Source: Entophlyctis helioformis
Taxonomy: Eukaryota > Chytridiomycota > Chytridiomycetes > Chytridiales > Chytriomycetaceae
Assembly (NCBI GenBank): GCA_025526915.1
Contig: JAHLKH010000102.1
Location: 29,276-93,275, forward strand
Reading direction: 5' to 3'
DNA length: 64,000 bases
The first letter of the stretch is position 1. Each line of letters opens with the position of its first letter. A program made the position numbers and the translations under genes. Below the pieces are notes generated by a model that searched no databases, was not told the origin of the DNA, and saw nothing but the letters and a program-made list of their open reading frames with translations. This document shows, piece after piece, positions 1 through 11,752 of this stretch.

Positions 1-221
1 CAATGCATACGCTGTGATGTTGATTCCAACAATGGCAAACGAGAACCACGATGACGGATGGTGCGATGCCGCCAGGATACGCGCAGAAATGTCTGGGAGG
101 ACTTGCACGGGTAGGCAGATCGGTCAGTGCAAGGAGGCTCATGGCGCGACAGATCCACATGGGCATGATTCAAAAACGCAGCTTGAACGTTTCCGAAAAC
201 CTCTCGAACACAATCAACACA

Positions 222-1092
222 ATGGCAACCACGTTTGAACCCGAGCTCGCTAAGCCAGGGCCCTACGGCATCGAGCTGGAGCCTGGCCGCGACTACTACT
301 GGTGCTCGTGCGGAAAGTGGGTACACGCCTCCTCGCTGCTGTGCTGCATGCACGCCTTGGTGTGTGGTGGCGACTCGACACGGACGGCTGACATGTGTGC
401 CCTGTCCGCCGCCACCCTTGCTCGCTGTTCAGATCCAAGAGCCAGCCCTTTTGTGATGGCAGCGTGCGTCTGTCGATGCCCGCCGTGCCTGCCGTCTCTG
501 CTGCTGTGCTGCTGTGCTGACTCTTGCCTATCCAGCACAAGGGCACCGGCATGACTCCCCAGAAGTTTAGCGTGACCGAGAAGCGCACGTACTGGCTGTG
601 TGGTGAGTTGCTGCTGCCGCTGTTGCTGCTGCTGCCGTTGATCTCGCGTTCACGAGATCGCATGAGATTGTGGGGTCACTGTGGGGTCGCGGCTAGTTTC
701 TCCGAGTGGCAGATCTGACGCTGACTGGATATCATGCCCTGCCGTTTGTGTGTGTGTGTGTGTGTGTGTGTTCCAACGCAAGGCTGCAAGATCAGCGACG
801 GCAAGCCCTTCTGCGATGGCATGCACAACAAGGAGAAGGGCGTCAGAAAGTACAACGAGGTGAGGCGTTTGTGGCTGCACCGTTGATCCCTTGCACATCC
901 CCTTACACACTCACTCACCCCCTTGGACACTCACCCCTTGCACACGCACAGTTCCTGCTCAAGAAGAACACGGCTCTCCAGCTCGAGCTTGAGCAGACCC
1001 GCAAGCGAAACACTGCCATTTCCACCGGTGCCGTCATCCTCGGCACGGTCGGCATTGCCGCATTCATTGCAACTCGCCTGCAGTCCAAATGA
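222..1092 (+). CDS. Double CDGSH iron-sulfur protein with C-terminal membrane anchor
   Basis: Five exons (222-316, 433-463, 536-602, 783-859, 952-1092) give 136 residues. Two CDGSH-type 2Fe-2S motifs are visible: the first begins CSCGKSKSQPFCDGSH and is put together only by splicing exons 1-3; the second, CGCKISDGKPFCDGMH, spans exons 3-4. Each has the three Cys and one His ligands of the family. Exon 5 encodes a short charged helix and then a hydrophobic stretch (TGAVILGTVGIAAFIATRL) close to the C-terminus, which looks like a tail anchor. Known family members with two motifs (CISD3/MiNT type) are soluble mitochondrial matrix proteins, whereas mitoNEET-type proteins have one motif and an N-terminal anchor; this combination is therefore unusual. 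A role in iron-sulfur or redox handling at a mitochondrial membrane is inferred. The next gene follows on the same strand after about 75 bp. Confidence 0.88.
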
Positions 1093-1168
1093 GGCTGCTC
1101 GAGATCTGACGGAGGGGGTGGGCAATGCCGTGCATCGCTTAGCATTGCTTGACATGTGAGCGAGCCGA

Positions 1169-3333
1169 ATGAAAACTTCCCCTTCTGACGTTTGTATGAG
1201 CCCGTCAACGGATGCGCAGCCGTCCATGGAGTCCATGGCAGCAAGCCTGCCATCAGTGCGCAAGTCCCGCTACGAGCGTGTGCTGCGCCGAGCCAAGGCC
1301 ATGACCCGCTCCGAGCTGCTGCCGTCGTCGGGCGGCTGGGGACGCTATGGATTCGCAGCATCATGGCCGAGCACGGGCCCTGCCAACAGCCGGACGACAA
1401 CGACCGAGGAGGACATGGTCGTGGATCGCATTGACTGCGGGTCGGTGTCGGTGGCCGAGTTTGTCGAGCGGTGGGAGGCGCCCGGCCGGCCCGTCATTGT
1501 CCGTGACGCTGCCAGCGGCTGGGCAGCCAACACCGAGTGGTCCATCGAGGTGCGTGCGCCGTGTCGAGCTGTGCCGAGTTGTGCTCTGCCGAGTTGTGCC
1601 GTGCCGTGTCGAGCCATGGAGTCTGCGCGGGCAGTGCATCCAAGTGCTGGGCGGGTTCCGGGCGGGCTCGCAGCAGCCTCTGAGCGGCGCATGATCCACA
1701 TGCCATGCCTACCATGGGCCTCATGGCATCTGGTCTGGACACACTGGCACGTCCGTTTCCAACACTGCGACGATTGCCGCCGACTGACACGCCGTTTCCC
1801 GATCTGCTCTTCCGCCGACTGACCCGGCGATCGCGTCTGGCGATGGTCGCAGAACCTTGTGTGGAAGTACGGAAATACAAAGTTCAAGGTCGGCCAGGAC
1901 GACGAGGGGTTTCCTGTGCGCATGAAGCTCAAGTACTACTTGCACTATGCCATTGCAGACGAGCACGGTGCAAAGGCCGACGACTCGCCGTAGGTCCTGC
2001 CCACGATCCGGCAGTGGGCAGATCCGTTGCTGATGCCTGCGCGTGTATCCATGGACAGGCTGTACATCTTCGAGTCGTCATTTGCCCATAGAGACGCCGA
2101 GATCCAGGCAGACATTGGCGGGCAGCACGATCAAGACAAGGCAGACGACCCGGATCAGAACGGCGACAGCCGCCGTGTTCTGGACACGCCAAAGTCCAAC
2201 CTGCTCAACGACTACTCGATCCCAAAGTTCTTTACAGACGATCTGTTCAAGCTGGTGGGACAGCGGCGTCGGCCGCCATATCGATGGATTGTCATTGGGC
2301 CGCCGCGTTCTGGAACAGGCGTCCACATTGATCCGTTGGGAACGAGTGCCTGGAACACGCTGCTTCAGGGACGCAAGCGGTGGGTTTGGGCTGGCATGTG
2401 GCGACTGTCATCGCGTGGCATCTGACAGATAGCCGTGCATTTGTAGATGGGTGCTGTTTCCGCCTGGTGCACCACGTGAGATCATTGATCCCAAGCCGCG
2501 CGACTGGGACAACGAGGCGGCATCCTGGTTCGCCTTTTCGTACCCTCGCCTGCAGCAGCCGCATCCAGACTCGCCCGCCAACCGCAGCTACGCCCAAGTG
2601 CTTGGCATGATCGAGTTTGTGCAGCAGCCTGGCGAGACCGTCTTTGTGCCCGGCGGCTGGGCTCATGCCGTCATGAATCTGGGCAAGTTGCCTCTCCCAC
2701 CTTCGCCTGCCCACTCAGTAGGCCGCCCTCTGTCTCGCATGCTGACGTGGATGCCTCATTGGATGGACAGACTTTACCGTCGCCGTCACCCACAATTACT
2801 GTTCGCGCACCAACTTTGACATGGTTTGGCTCAAGGCCCGTGTCGGTCGTCCGCAAATGGCCGAAAAGCTCAAGCGCGTTCTGGATCTTGCCCGTTGGCA
2901 GCTCGACGCGGCAGCCAGCAATGGCGCTGTCACTGTCCCCGATCCTCTCCTCGACACTCAAATCTGTCTGGGCAAGCGCAAGCGACGGCAAGCCCGCGAA
3001 CTGCATGTCCTCAAGGGCAAGTCGGTTGCTGACCTCGAACTCTACCGGTCGCTATCCGCACGCATCAAACAGCTGGAAACTGTTCCGTCGTGGCCCGCGT
3101 CGTCGTCGTCCTCGTCGTCATCATCAACGTCGACCAGCTCGTCGTCATCGTCAGGATCGTCTGACGGCGGCGGCGACTCGGACAACAACGGTGGTGGGTC
3201 CGACAGCCGCCGCGAGTTGCGCAAGCTGTGCGAGGAGCCAGGGTGTCTGGCGTGCAGCCGCAAACGCGCACGCCTGCACCATTCCGACCGTGATCGCAAG
3301 CAGGCTGTTGCCAATGGCAGCAACTCTGACTGA
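1169..3333 (+). CDS. JMJD6: JMJD6-type JmjC oxygenase (lysyl hydroxylase / arginine demethylase family)
   Basis: Exons 1169-1549, 1853-1989, 2059-2379, 2447-2682 and 2771-3333 give 545 residues. Family hallmarks include [40 protein letters not shown] (His and Asp iron ligands of HxD), and [13 protein letters not shown] (the distal His), then [10 protein letters not shown]. The double-stranded beta-helix is complete, so an active Fe(II)/2-oxoglutarate enzyme is expected; in animals JMJD6 hydroxylates lysines of splicing factors in the nucleus. The C-terminal tail carries a long Ser run and basic patches, as in animal JMJD6. The intron at 2683-2770 starts with GCAAGT, so it is a GC-AG intron. 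Intron 1 contains repeats of a gtgccgagtt-like unit. The start at 1169 is the first ATG in frame; 1196 and later ATGs are possible. AATAAA lies just past the stop. Confidence 0.93.
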
Positions 3334-3339
3334 GCATCG

Positions 3340-3350
3340 CCAATAAACAT
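3340..3350 (+). terminator. Poly(A) signal of the JMJD6 gene
   Basis: The sequence CAATAAACATA lies 7-17 bp after the JMJD6 stop codon and contains a canonical AATAAA. It is very close to the stop, implying a short 3' UTR before the convergent neighbouring gene. Confidence 0.55.
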
Positions 3351-3448
3351 AAATGGGCCTTTATTCCGTCAGTCAACGACTGTCAGCGCGAAAGCGTAAA
3401 CGTAGAAAACGACAAAAATGGGTGTATAGAAGGGGGGATCCGACTGCC

Positions 3449-3964
3449 TCAGTCGTTTTTGAACGTCTTGCCGCCGCCATTGTTCTTGCGATGCGTGATC
3501 CCGCCGGCCGTGTATGACGTTGCAATGCTCGATGACGGAGCCGGCTCGTACACGTACCGCGATCCAGACGTGTAGCTGCCACTCGCACCCGTACCGCCAT
3601 TGCCACGACTGCTGTTGCTGCTGCCGTTGCTGCTGCCAGGGGGCTTTACGCTAGCAGCCAGCCCACCGATTGTGCCGCCGATCGTGTGGAGCCCCGACCA
3701 GATAGCCGAGGACGTCGAGTGCGCCATTGTGCTCACAGACGCACCCACATTGCTCGCAAACGAGGCAATGTTTGATCCCACAGACGATACAGACGATACG
3801 GATCGGCCGGACAGCGACGACTGCGCCGAGTGTGCCGAGTCGGTCGACAGCGACGAGTACGACCGCGCCAGATCCGGCGGCATGTTGTGCTGGGGAGTCG
3901 GAAACAGCACCGCGTTCTTGTCCGCAAACGTCGTGGCCATGCCGGGCGAGTACTTGCGTGCCAT
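3449..3964 (-). CDS. Small Ser-rich protein, unrecognised
   Basis: An uninterrupted 171-codon frame starts with ATG (3964). The product is rich in Ser, Gly, Ala and Asn. Its N-terminal third (MARKYSPGMATTFADKN, then a Ser-rich stretch) is followed by a weakly hydrophobic, glycine-containing central part (about residues 85-110, including IWSGLHTIGGTIGGL) and a basic C-terminus (THRKNNGGGKTFKND). I see no catalytic motif or known domain; the central segment could be membrane-associated or amphipathic. It is convergent with JMJD6 and lies upstream, on the same strand, of nothing recognisable for 220 bp. It is plausibly real because the frame is intact and compositionally protein-like; no family is assigned. 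Confidence 0.5.
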   Translation of the reverse strand: MARKYSPGMATTFADKNAVLFPTPQHNMPPDLARSYSSLSTDSAHSAQSSLSGRSVSSVSSVGSNIASFASNVGASVSTMAHSTSSAIWSGLHTIGGTIGGLAASVKPPGSSNGSSNSSRGNGGTGASGSYTSGSRYVYEPAPSSSIATSYTAGGITHRKNNGGGKTFKND

Positions 3965-4186
3965 CGTGTTTCTGGTTGCGTCTGTTTCTCAAATGTCTCG
4001 GCTGATAGGAAGACGGAAGATGGGGGTAGTTTACAAATGCCAACAGGTTTATAAGATTATCAACATCAGACGGCAGCGCACCGAGCAACGGCTAGCAGAG
4101 GAAGCGAGACGAGAGGGAAAGGGACAGGGGAGGAGAAGGAAAGAGTCGGACTGTACACACAATGTATGCGACACAACTGGCAGCGA

Positions 4187-6520
4187 CTAAACACCAGCCG
4201 TCGTTGTTGGATCCCCGACGCCACCGGGAACCACATATGTGGGATTGACATGCTCGACCGTCTGCTCGTAGATGGGATTCATCTGCGCGTTGCTGGATGT
4301 ATGGTCGAGCGCCGTCTCGAGCATGCGTGATCGCGAGGTCGCCTTGTTGCGGTACATCATCACGGCGGCGGCGGCGACTCCTGCAGCGCCAAGAACGCTG
4401 CCTGCGATTGCACCCGTGGTTGCGCCGTCCGGGCCGCCACCCGATGATCCGCCGCTGCTGTTGCTGTTGCTGTTGGTGTTGCCGTTGTTATTGTTGTTGT
4501 TGTTGTTGTTACCACCGCCGTTGCCGCCGTTGTCGTTGTTACCATCGTTGTTGTCTTCACCGTCATTTGACGGTGGGTGTGGGTTGACACTGCCTTGGTC
4601 ATCTGTAAGGGTTGGTTTAGGCGACGAAGACGAAGACGTGGCAAGTGACGGGCGAGTCGTGGTGGTGCGTGGCACGCTTGTCACCGCAGCCGTTTGCAGA
4701 GTCGATGTTGCTGGTCTGGCAGTCGTGGTGGTTGGCGCTGGCGATGACGTGGCAGTTGGTGCACTAGAAGACGCCGCCCTGGAAGCCAGTGTTGACGTGG
4801 TAGTCGATCGCGTTGTTGTGGTCGTGGTGGTGGTTGTTGTGGCTGGCCGTGTTGTAGTAGTTGTTGTGGGAAGACGCGTTGTAGTTGTGGATGATGCCCG
4901 CAACGTCGATGTTGTAGTCGTGGTCGTTGTCGTCGTGGTCGTGGTCGTCATGGTCGTTGTCGTCGTGGTCGTGGTCGTAGTTGTTGCTGGAACAGGCGGC
5001 GGCACACAGACAGCAAGATCGCCCAACGGACCAAGCAGCCCCGCATCCATCAATGCATCCGCGGCCTGATCGCAGTCATTCACAAACTGCAGCGAGTACA
5101 GCCGCATGCTGCCACCTCCGCGCAGCACCATCGACTGCAGCGACTGCGACAGCCCAAACATGGCGAGCTGGTCCAGCGTGCCGGCCACATCGAATCCCGT
5201 GTAGGTGATGTTGCCGCTGCTCGGGTCAGCAGCCAACACGTGCGAGTTCAGCACCGAGTTGCCGTACTGCAGATGCGTGGTGAACGTGTCTTCGCGGTTG
5301 GATCCGAGCGACACGCCTGCGGTGAGATTGAGACGGTAGCGGTTCGAGTCGTCCCACGCCGAGATGGGCCCGCGCACGTTGCCGTTAAAGTCGGACTTGG
5401 TGAACAGCGAGACGGATGCAGATGTCGACAGGATGCGTGTGGCTGTGGCGTTGATCTCGGCCTGCCACGGCGGCTGGAGCGTGAGCGTGTCCTTGGACGA
5501 GCGGAACCGCAGAAAGTCCGACATGGACTCGTCGTACCAGAGGACAGACGGCTCGAACGGCGGCTCAAAGAGAAGAGACGGGTACAGGGCTTCGTTGGGT
5601 TGCTCGATCGGCTGGCTGGCAAAAGCGAGTGTCTGGCCTGGCTGGCGGTTGGCTCTGCAGGAGCATGTCACACCAAGTCAGAAGATGGGCTGGATCCAAC
5701 GTAGCCACGTCGACACGCGTCATGGAACACTTACGCAAAGATGGGCTGGTCGCTGTCTTCGTCCGTGATCATCACGACGCTCTTGAGCGCATCTGGACGC
5801 CACGCGAGGACGCAGGGACTGTTGCTGCCGCCCATGCATCGCTGCCCAAGACCTGTGGTCGCCAGCGACACCGATCCGTCAGGACCGAAAGCTAGCACAG
5901 AGCGGAGTGCCTCAAGTCCCGACTCCTGCTCTCCCCAGCCATTTGCAGGGCCGGTCGTGCCCGCCAAGGCCGATAGCGTGCCAAACAGCAGCGTGGCGTT
6001 GGGCTGAAACGCGGTGACGTGTATTGAACGCGGCCAACGCGCGACAAGGGGGTGCCAATAGTGCCAATGACCCCCACAGCCCCCCCCCATTCAGCGAGTC
6101 AGACACGAGTCACGGGCAAGAGCACATACCAAGCGATATCGAATCAGCCAGGTCGCACGCAGGTTGCAGACGCACCTGGAATGGCTGCACGATCATGGCC
6201 TGACCGCCAAACGCCACCACACCGTAACGGATGTTCGTGTAGCCCTTGGCGCGCAGTGCGTTGGTCATGGCCGGCACGCGTGTTACGAGGGTCGTGAGAT
6301 ACGACTCCATTCCCGCGCTTGCGTCGACGAGAAACAGAGCATCAATCGGCTGCGAGCAGCTGGGTGATTGCAAACTTGGCCGTGTCTGCACGCTCACGGG
6401 CCGAGTTGTGATGGCCATGGGCAGCGCTGTGACGGCCATTGGGGCGAGCAGCGCGATCCAGACCGACGATGCCAGCAGCATGGCCAGCGCTCTTGGAGTA
6501 TTCTTGGATGCTTTGGACAT
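4187..6520 (-). CDS. vWA-domain surface receptor with Thr-rich stalk, GxxxG membrane helix and twin NPxY tail
   Basis: Exons 6520-6176, 6003-5735 and 5654-4187 join in phase to 693 residues. The order is: signal peptide (about 1-30, SVWIALLAPMAVTALP), a von Willebrand A domain with a MIDAS-like loop (DALFLVDASAGM; the usual third Ser is Gly), QESGLEAL and VVMITDEDSD, a beta-rich region with NxT/S sites, a long Thr/Ser stalk, an Asn-Gly linker, one membrane helix (TGAIAGSVLGAAGVAAAAVMM) with overlapping GxxxG motifs, and a ~55-residue tail with NPIY and NPTY. In integrin beta and Dictyostelium Sib proteins, tail NPxY motifs bind talin and small-residue membrane helices matter for signalling. 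A substrate-adhesion receptor is inferred from this architecture; the ligand is unknown. Other vWA proteins could share the first half, but the tail is distinctive. Confidence 0.85.
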
Positions 6521-6747
6521 TAGGCACAGGATTTTTGCAGTTTGTCGAGACGTTGGCAAGCTGTTGTGCGTCCCAAAGCGCGTGCTGTCTGCCACACAAG
6601 CACAGTGATGTCATCTCATTTTACGTCATGCGAGGGGGGTTTGACAATGACGGGGCTTATTCATTTCAAGGATATGTCCCTGCCTCAATGTCTCTCCCTA
6701 CAAGTCACGAAACAAACACTACAAAAGGGAGATCTTGCTGCTCTCAA

Positions 6748-9700
6748 TCACGCCATGTGCAGTGGCTCTGGATCGGGCAGGGGCGACGGCGGTCTCGAGT
6801 TTGGCCCGTGTCCGCCAAGCACCGATGTCTGTGGGAAAGGCGTGCTTCGTGGCGCCGTGCGCATCAGTGGATGTCCAGGGCCGATGTCCATGAATCCAAA
6901 CAACGAGCTCGATAAAGGCATCTCAATCCCAGGCGTCGACGGCATCGGTCCGCTCAGGAATGGCTGAGAAGTAAATGAGTCTGCTCGGACCCCTGCGCTT
7001 GGGCAATAGCCGCGACTGTATCCGCCCCCGTAGGACGAAGGCAGATCACGCTGGGTTTCGCTCCAGACTGAAAGGGTCGGTCTGCTTTCGATGGCTTGCG
7101 TGGCAGATGCAGGAGGCCGTAGAGACACTGGCGATGCTGACTGTGTCGGATCATGCTGTGGCAAAAACATTGGCGTCTGCGGCTTGAGGAGTGACACAGC
7201 CCGCTTCCCAAGCATGGACTGTGCAGGAACCTTCTGAAAGAGGTCCTGATCCGAGTTGGTCTGCTCAAGGAAGCCGAGGCTGCTGTTGAATGCAGTCTGC
7301 GTTACCATGTACGGTGACTGCGACGACTGCAAAGGAGACGCTGCGTACGACACGTTTGGCCAAGACGTGCTTCTCGAGGTGGAAGGGCCGGCGGTGGGTT
7401 TGCTGCCGTTGCTGGTGCTCGTGTTGTTTGCCGACAAAATGTCCGAGATCAGGCCCGATCCCTGGAGAGCCGAACTGCTCGCGTTTGGAACAACCACCGA
7501 GTCGAGACTGTGGCGACGACTGCGGGAATTGAGACGCACGCTAAAGTCGTCGTTCCACTGGAGACTGGCTCGGACGGGTGGCTTCCGGGCCGCCTCTTCG
7601 AGAACCTGTGCCATCAGGGGCCGCTGCAGCACAATCTAAAGGTCGAGTGTCAATGTTGGCAAGCGTCAGTCACAAGCCTCAATCAGCATGCCGGGCAATG
7701 CATGCATACCTTGTAGTTGTGCCTGCCGTTGTTGTCCCAGTGCTCTTGGCCACGGACACAGTACCGGATGGCAAACTCGATGCAGTGCGATGTGGCGGTC
7801 AGCCCAAACTCGCGGTTGAGATCCAGCTTGGCAACAAAGCGATCAACGCCCGTGTAGTTGCCCAGGCTTGGAGTCACAACGGCCTTGAAGGATGCGTGCT
7901 TGTCCGTGTATGTCGCCCAGTTGTCGATGGTGTAGCGCACGACGACGCTCTTTTCAAACGCCAGGTTGCGAGCAAGCACAGAGATCTGCAAGACGTTGGC
8001 GTTGTTGATGTCGATGTGATCCAGCACGACCGACAGGCTGCCAAAGTGAGAGTGGGCAGGCGTGTTCTTCTCTGTGACGATCCAGCGGTCAGAGAGCGCA
8101 AATGCCGACGAGACCGAGCCAATGTCCAAGTTGCCATTGTCGGACACAACCAGCACGTCCGTGTCAGAGACGACGCTGGGCGACTGCGTCTTGTCAAAGA
8201 GGCAAATGTGCTCAATGTCGTCTGCAAACTTGATCGATCGACGGCCAGACGAGTTCTTTCGCACGGGGACGGGAGCGAGAGGCGGCGACAGCATGGGCGA
8301 TGTGGATAGCCGTTGGGGATGATGCTGCTGATGTTGGTGCAGCCGATCTTGGACAGGCTGCTTGCGGTTGGTGTTGAGATGCGGTGAATACACAAGGGAT
8401 GGATCTGGAAGCGCGGCGTCTATGGCGTCCAAGTCAAAGGATGACGAACGCAGGATCGAGTGAAGAATGGGCTCTGGTGCTGGCTTGGCATGTGGGGTTG
8501 GCTCCAACAGGTCGAGCGGCGGCGGATCAAGGGGCAGCGGAGAATGTACAAGAGAGGGTTGCTGTGCAGCTTGATCGGCCAGGACGTCGGAGGGAGGCAG
8601 GAGAAGCGTTGGTGGCTTGGGTGGCGATGGCGTCGGCTCATCGACAAGAGTGGCAGTGCCAGATGCCGCAGATGGCGCAGTTGCCGAAATCGTGGCAGTG
8701 CTCATGGTTGTTGCCGACGCTGGCAGTGCAGAGTCCGCATCTGGGGAGCGGAACAAGGCGACAGGCGTAAGGGAGGCCGGCTCGGGAGCATCGGAGCCAG
8801 ACGGCTTTGCAAAGTTGGAAGGCGCAGTCGACCGAGATGCGGGCTCGTCAAATGGACGTGTTGGCATTCGCGCATTTGAAGGAGGCGAGAGAGGCGGCGA
8901 GTACAAAGCAGGCGGCGTGGAGGATGGGCGTACGATGGGGACGGTCGACACGAAGACCGGGTGAGGCGTTGGGAGAGAGGACGCCGATCCCGAACTATGG
9001 GGATGCTGGTGGTGGCGATGTGCAGACCAGGAAGCAAGTGGGAACGGGATTGGTATGGCGGCTGAATTGGCTGTCGACGAAGACAGCCAAGAGTGCTGTG
9101 CGGGCAGAGACATGGCTACTGCCTCTGCTGCTGCTGCAGGCTGCAGCTGTTGTTGTTGTTGATGATGATGATAGTAGTAGTGCTGATGTTGCTGAGCTGG
9201 AACGACCACGGCAGCCGTTGGATGGTCGCGAATATTGGGCTGTGGCGAAGACCCACGAGGAGCCGAGTTTATGCAGGGGTCGTCGATGGTGTCGGAATGA
9301 TCGATGCATGACGAGGCCATCGAGCGGGCGGTGGATGGGTCGGTGGCAAACAGCCGTCTGCGCTGGTCCCACAGCGCCTGAGCCTGGAGCGACACGGCTG
9401 CTGGAGAGGATGTGGGTGCCGTCGTTGATGCCGTCGTTGTCGCAGTCGCAGTCGCAGTCGCAGTGGTTGTTGGCGGTGCGGATAGGGACGCACGGGATGC
9501 ATGCGACGGGCGTGGAGGAAACGTCTTTGAGCGCTTGAGCAACGTTTGCGGCGACTTTGCGTTTACAGAGGCGGCCGAGGCGGGATGCATGCGAGACAGT
9601 AGTGGCTCGGACTGGGGCATCTTGGCAAAGGCGGGCGGCGAGCGGTCGATGGCAGCGGCCAGGTCAAGGCGAGAAGCGGGGAAGACGGGAGAGTTGGCCG

Positions 9701-9875
9701 ACGGGGTGCGCAGCTGGGAAAGCAGACCGGCGGACAGCGTCTGATCCAGGTGGGAAGCCGCAACGGCAGCTGCGCCACTGGATGTTTCGCGTCTGCGGCT
9801 GGTCTCGTGGGCAGCAGTCGCGGCACTCGCCACGGCACTTTCAGCAGATGCGGCCGGTGCGGCCGGTGCGGCCAA
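6748..9875 (-). CDS. Glycogen-targeting PP1 regulatory subunit (CBM21 domain, Gac1/PPP1R3 type)
   Basis: Two exons are seen (9875-7710 and 7635-6748); the first ATG in the long frame lies inside exon 1 (MPQSEPLL...), so an upstream exon may supply the true start and 9875 is only the frame limit. A long disordered N-terminus rich in Ser, Pro and Ala is followed by RRSIKFADD, an RVxF-type docking motif for PP1 (R-S-I-K-F), and then a CBM21 carbohydrate-binding domain: FGSLSVVLDHIDINN, VLARNLAFEKSVVVRYTIDNWAT, and HCIEFAIRYCV with WDNNGRHNYK, which is the family signature. The C-terminal exon is again disordered. Proteins of this family bring PP1 to glycogen to activate glycogen synthase. Low-complexity runs in the frame (His/Gln stretches, Thr-Ala repeats) are within exon 1. 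Confidence 0.85.
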
Positions 9876-11740
9876 CGGAGAGCCAGCGGTGGCGCCGAGG
9901 GCGGCGAGTCGGACGGGATCTGGCGAGTGCAGAGCGCAGAGCGCGACAGGGGGAGGGCCGTCTTGGCGAAGGCGACGCTGGAATGGTCAGCGAGGCGGTC
10001 TAAGTGATGGTCTGCATGATGGTCTGCGCGGTGGTCTGGGTGGTGGCAGCAGAGATGCAGGCCCGAGGGCGACACAGCCACGGGCAGGGGGCGGGGCAGG
10101 GACCGCGACAGCGCGACGGGCGGGCGTGGTGGATCCAGAGGGACAGCGACGACCATGCGAGCGTGTGACGGAGAGGGTGAGTGGGCCAGAGTGGGCCAGA
10201 GGGGGCCTGGCACCAAGAGACACGAGCGTGAGACAGGCGGTGAGACACGAGCGAGACACGAGAGAGAGGGCGGCGTGCGACAGCGCGAGACAGCGCGAGA
10301 CAGCGCGAGACAGCGCGAGACAGGCAGTGAGGCAGCGCAGGACACGGGTCAGTTGGCGTTGCGTGAGAGACGCGCGGCGAGAGACCGACACGGGCAGCAG
10401 CAGGCAGCAGGCAGCGTGGCAGGCAGGCAGGCAGCAAGAGACACGGACACACAGCAGCAAGAGACGCGCAACAAGAGACACGCAGACAGACAAGCAGACA
10501 GAGACCGGCAGCGAGGCATCCGCCATGCACTGAATGCGCTCAATGTGCCCTCAATGCCTGAATGCACTGCCTGTCCATGCTCTCAATCCATCCATCCATC
10601 CATTCATCCATCCATCCATCCGCTATGCATCCATCGATCCACCCTCGCATCCATCCATTGATCCACCCTCGCATCTGCCCTCGCATCCATCGATGCATCA
10701 GGTGATCAGTGCCATGCGGTCTCGATGCGGCTTGATGAGCCTGCGGCGCAGCATCCAAGGCGTGCTCACGGCGCGCGCAAGCCTTGCGCGGGATGCGCGG
10801 AGCCCGCCCTGTCCGCCCGTCTCGGCCAGCCAGCCAGGTGGTCTGGCGGTGGGTGGGCCAGATAAGCTGATGTGCGCGGGTGCGGGCGGACAAGCAGATG
10901 CGCAGATGAGCCTGCAGCGGAGTTTGCATGAAACGTCTCGTGACGGCCGGGCTGGCTGCCTGACTCAACCACCGATCCACCCACCACTCCGATCCACATC
11001 ACATCGCATCGCATCGCATCACACGACAGCCAGAAGGACAGCAGCAGTCTTGGGGGGCACTCCTGCAGAGCGGTGGCGTGGGCGGGATGGGGGTGTGGGA
11101 GTGGGTGCAAGGGAAGGCGTGGGACAGGGGAAGGCGGCTTGCTTACCGGCTGAGCAAGCGGTGCGTTGTTTGCGACAGGTGATTGCACGTCGATTGGCCC
11201 GACGCTGCAGAACAGGTGGAGATGAGGGAGCGGGACGGCTGCTGCTGCTGCTGCTGCTGCTGATGCTGCTGCTGATGCTGATGCTGACGGGACTGCGATG
11301 GGCGTCCTGTCCTTTGCGAGATACGATGGGGAGCGATGCGATGCGTGCTTGAACGGATGCCGCTGGTCCTGGCCAAGGCGTGAGCGAGCAAGTCACTGCG
11401 GATTGGTGAGTGGTGATCTGCAGCCAGGAATGTCCAAGGCGGGGTGAGTTTGATGCCTGGCCAGGAAAGGAGACAGCGGAATTGTGCGTCGGGCCGCAAG
11501 AGACACGAGCCCATCAGCCTGCAGCCCGTCTGTGCCTCGCCCCGTCTGTGCCTCGCCCCCGCCGCCATCTGGACAGCCAAATCGAATCTTCCATTGAGGA
11601 TCAAGGCCAGATGGATCTCAGAGGACGCTGCAGTCAGGAGCAGCGGGCAAGGCTGGAGAGGCATGGCCCGCCGCCGCTGCAAGCATAAAGTGTTCATCTC
11701 CCTATCACAGCCAAGATCCCGCGCTGACGCAACTTTCTGC
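9876..11740. other. Low-complexity intergenic tract without a recognised gene
   Basis: No frame in this 1.9-kb stretch resembles a known protein. It holds tandem repeats of a GCGAGACA-like unit around 10240-10325, CAGCAGGCAGGCAGG-type repeats to about 10440, ACAGACAG repeats, CCAT tetranucleotide repeats around 10582-10700, a CATCG repeat near 11003-11022 and a CTGCTG/GATGCTG run near 11238-11290. It probably contains the 5' region (and perhaps an upstream exon) of the PP1-targeting gene. The open frames here are compositionally repeat-driven and are not called. Confidence 0.5.
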
Positions 11741-11752
11741 ACAATGGCATGA

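Noticed and set aside
4272..5069. Val-rich plus-strand frame
   Set aside because: It is the complement of the Thr-rich stalk of the vWA protein.
10240..10520. Arg-rich frames over GCGAGACA/CAGGCAGG repeats
   Set aside because: Products are repeat artefacts open in several frames; no conserved motif.
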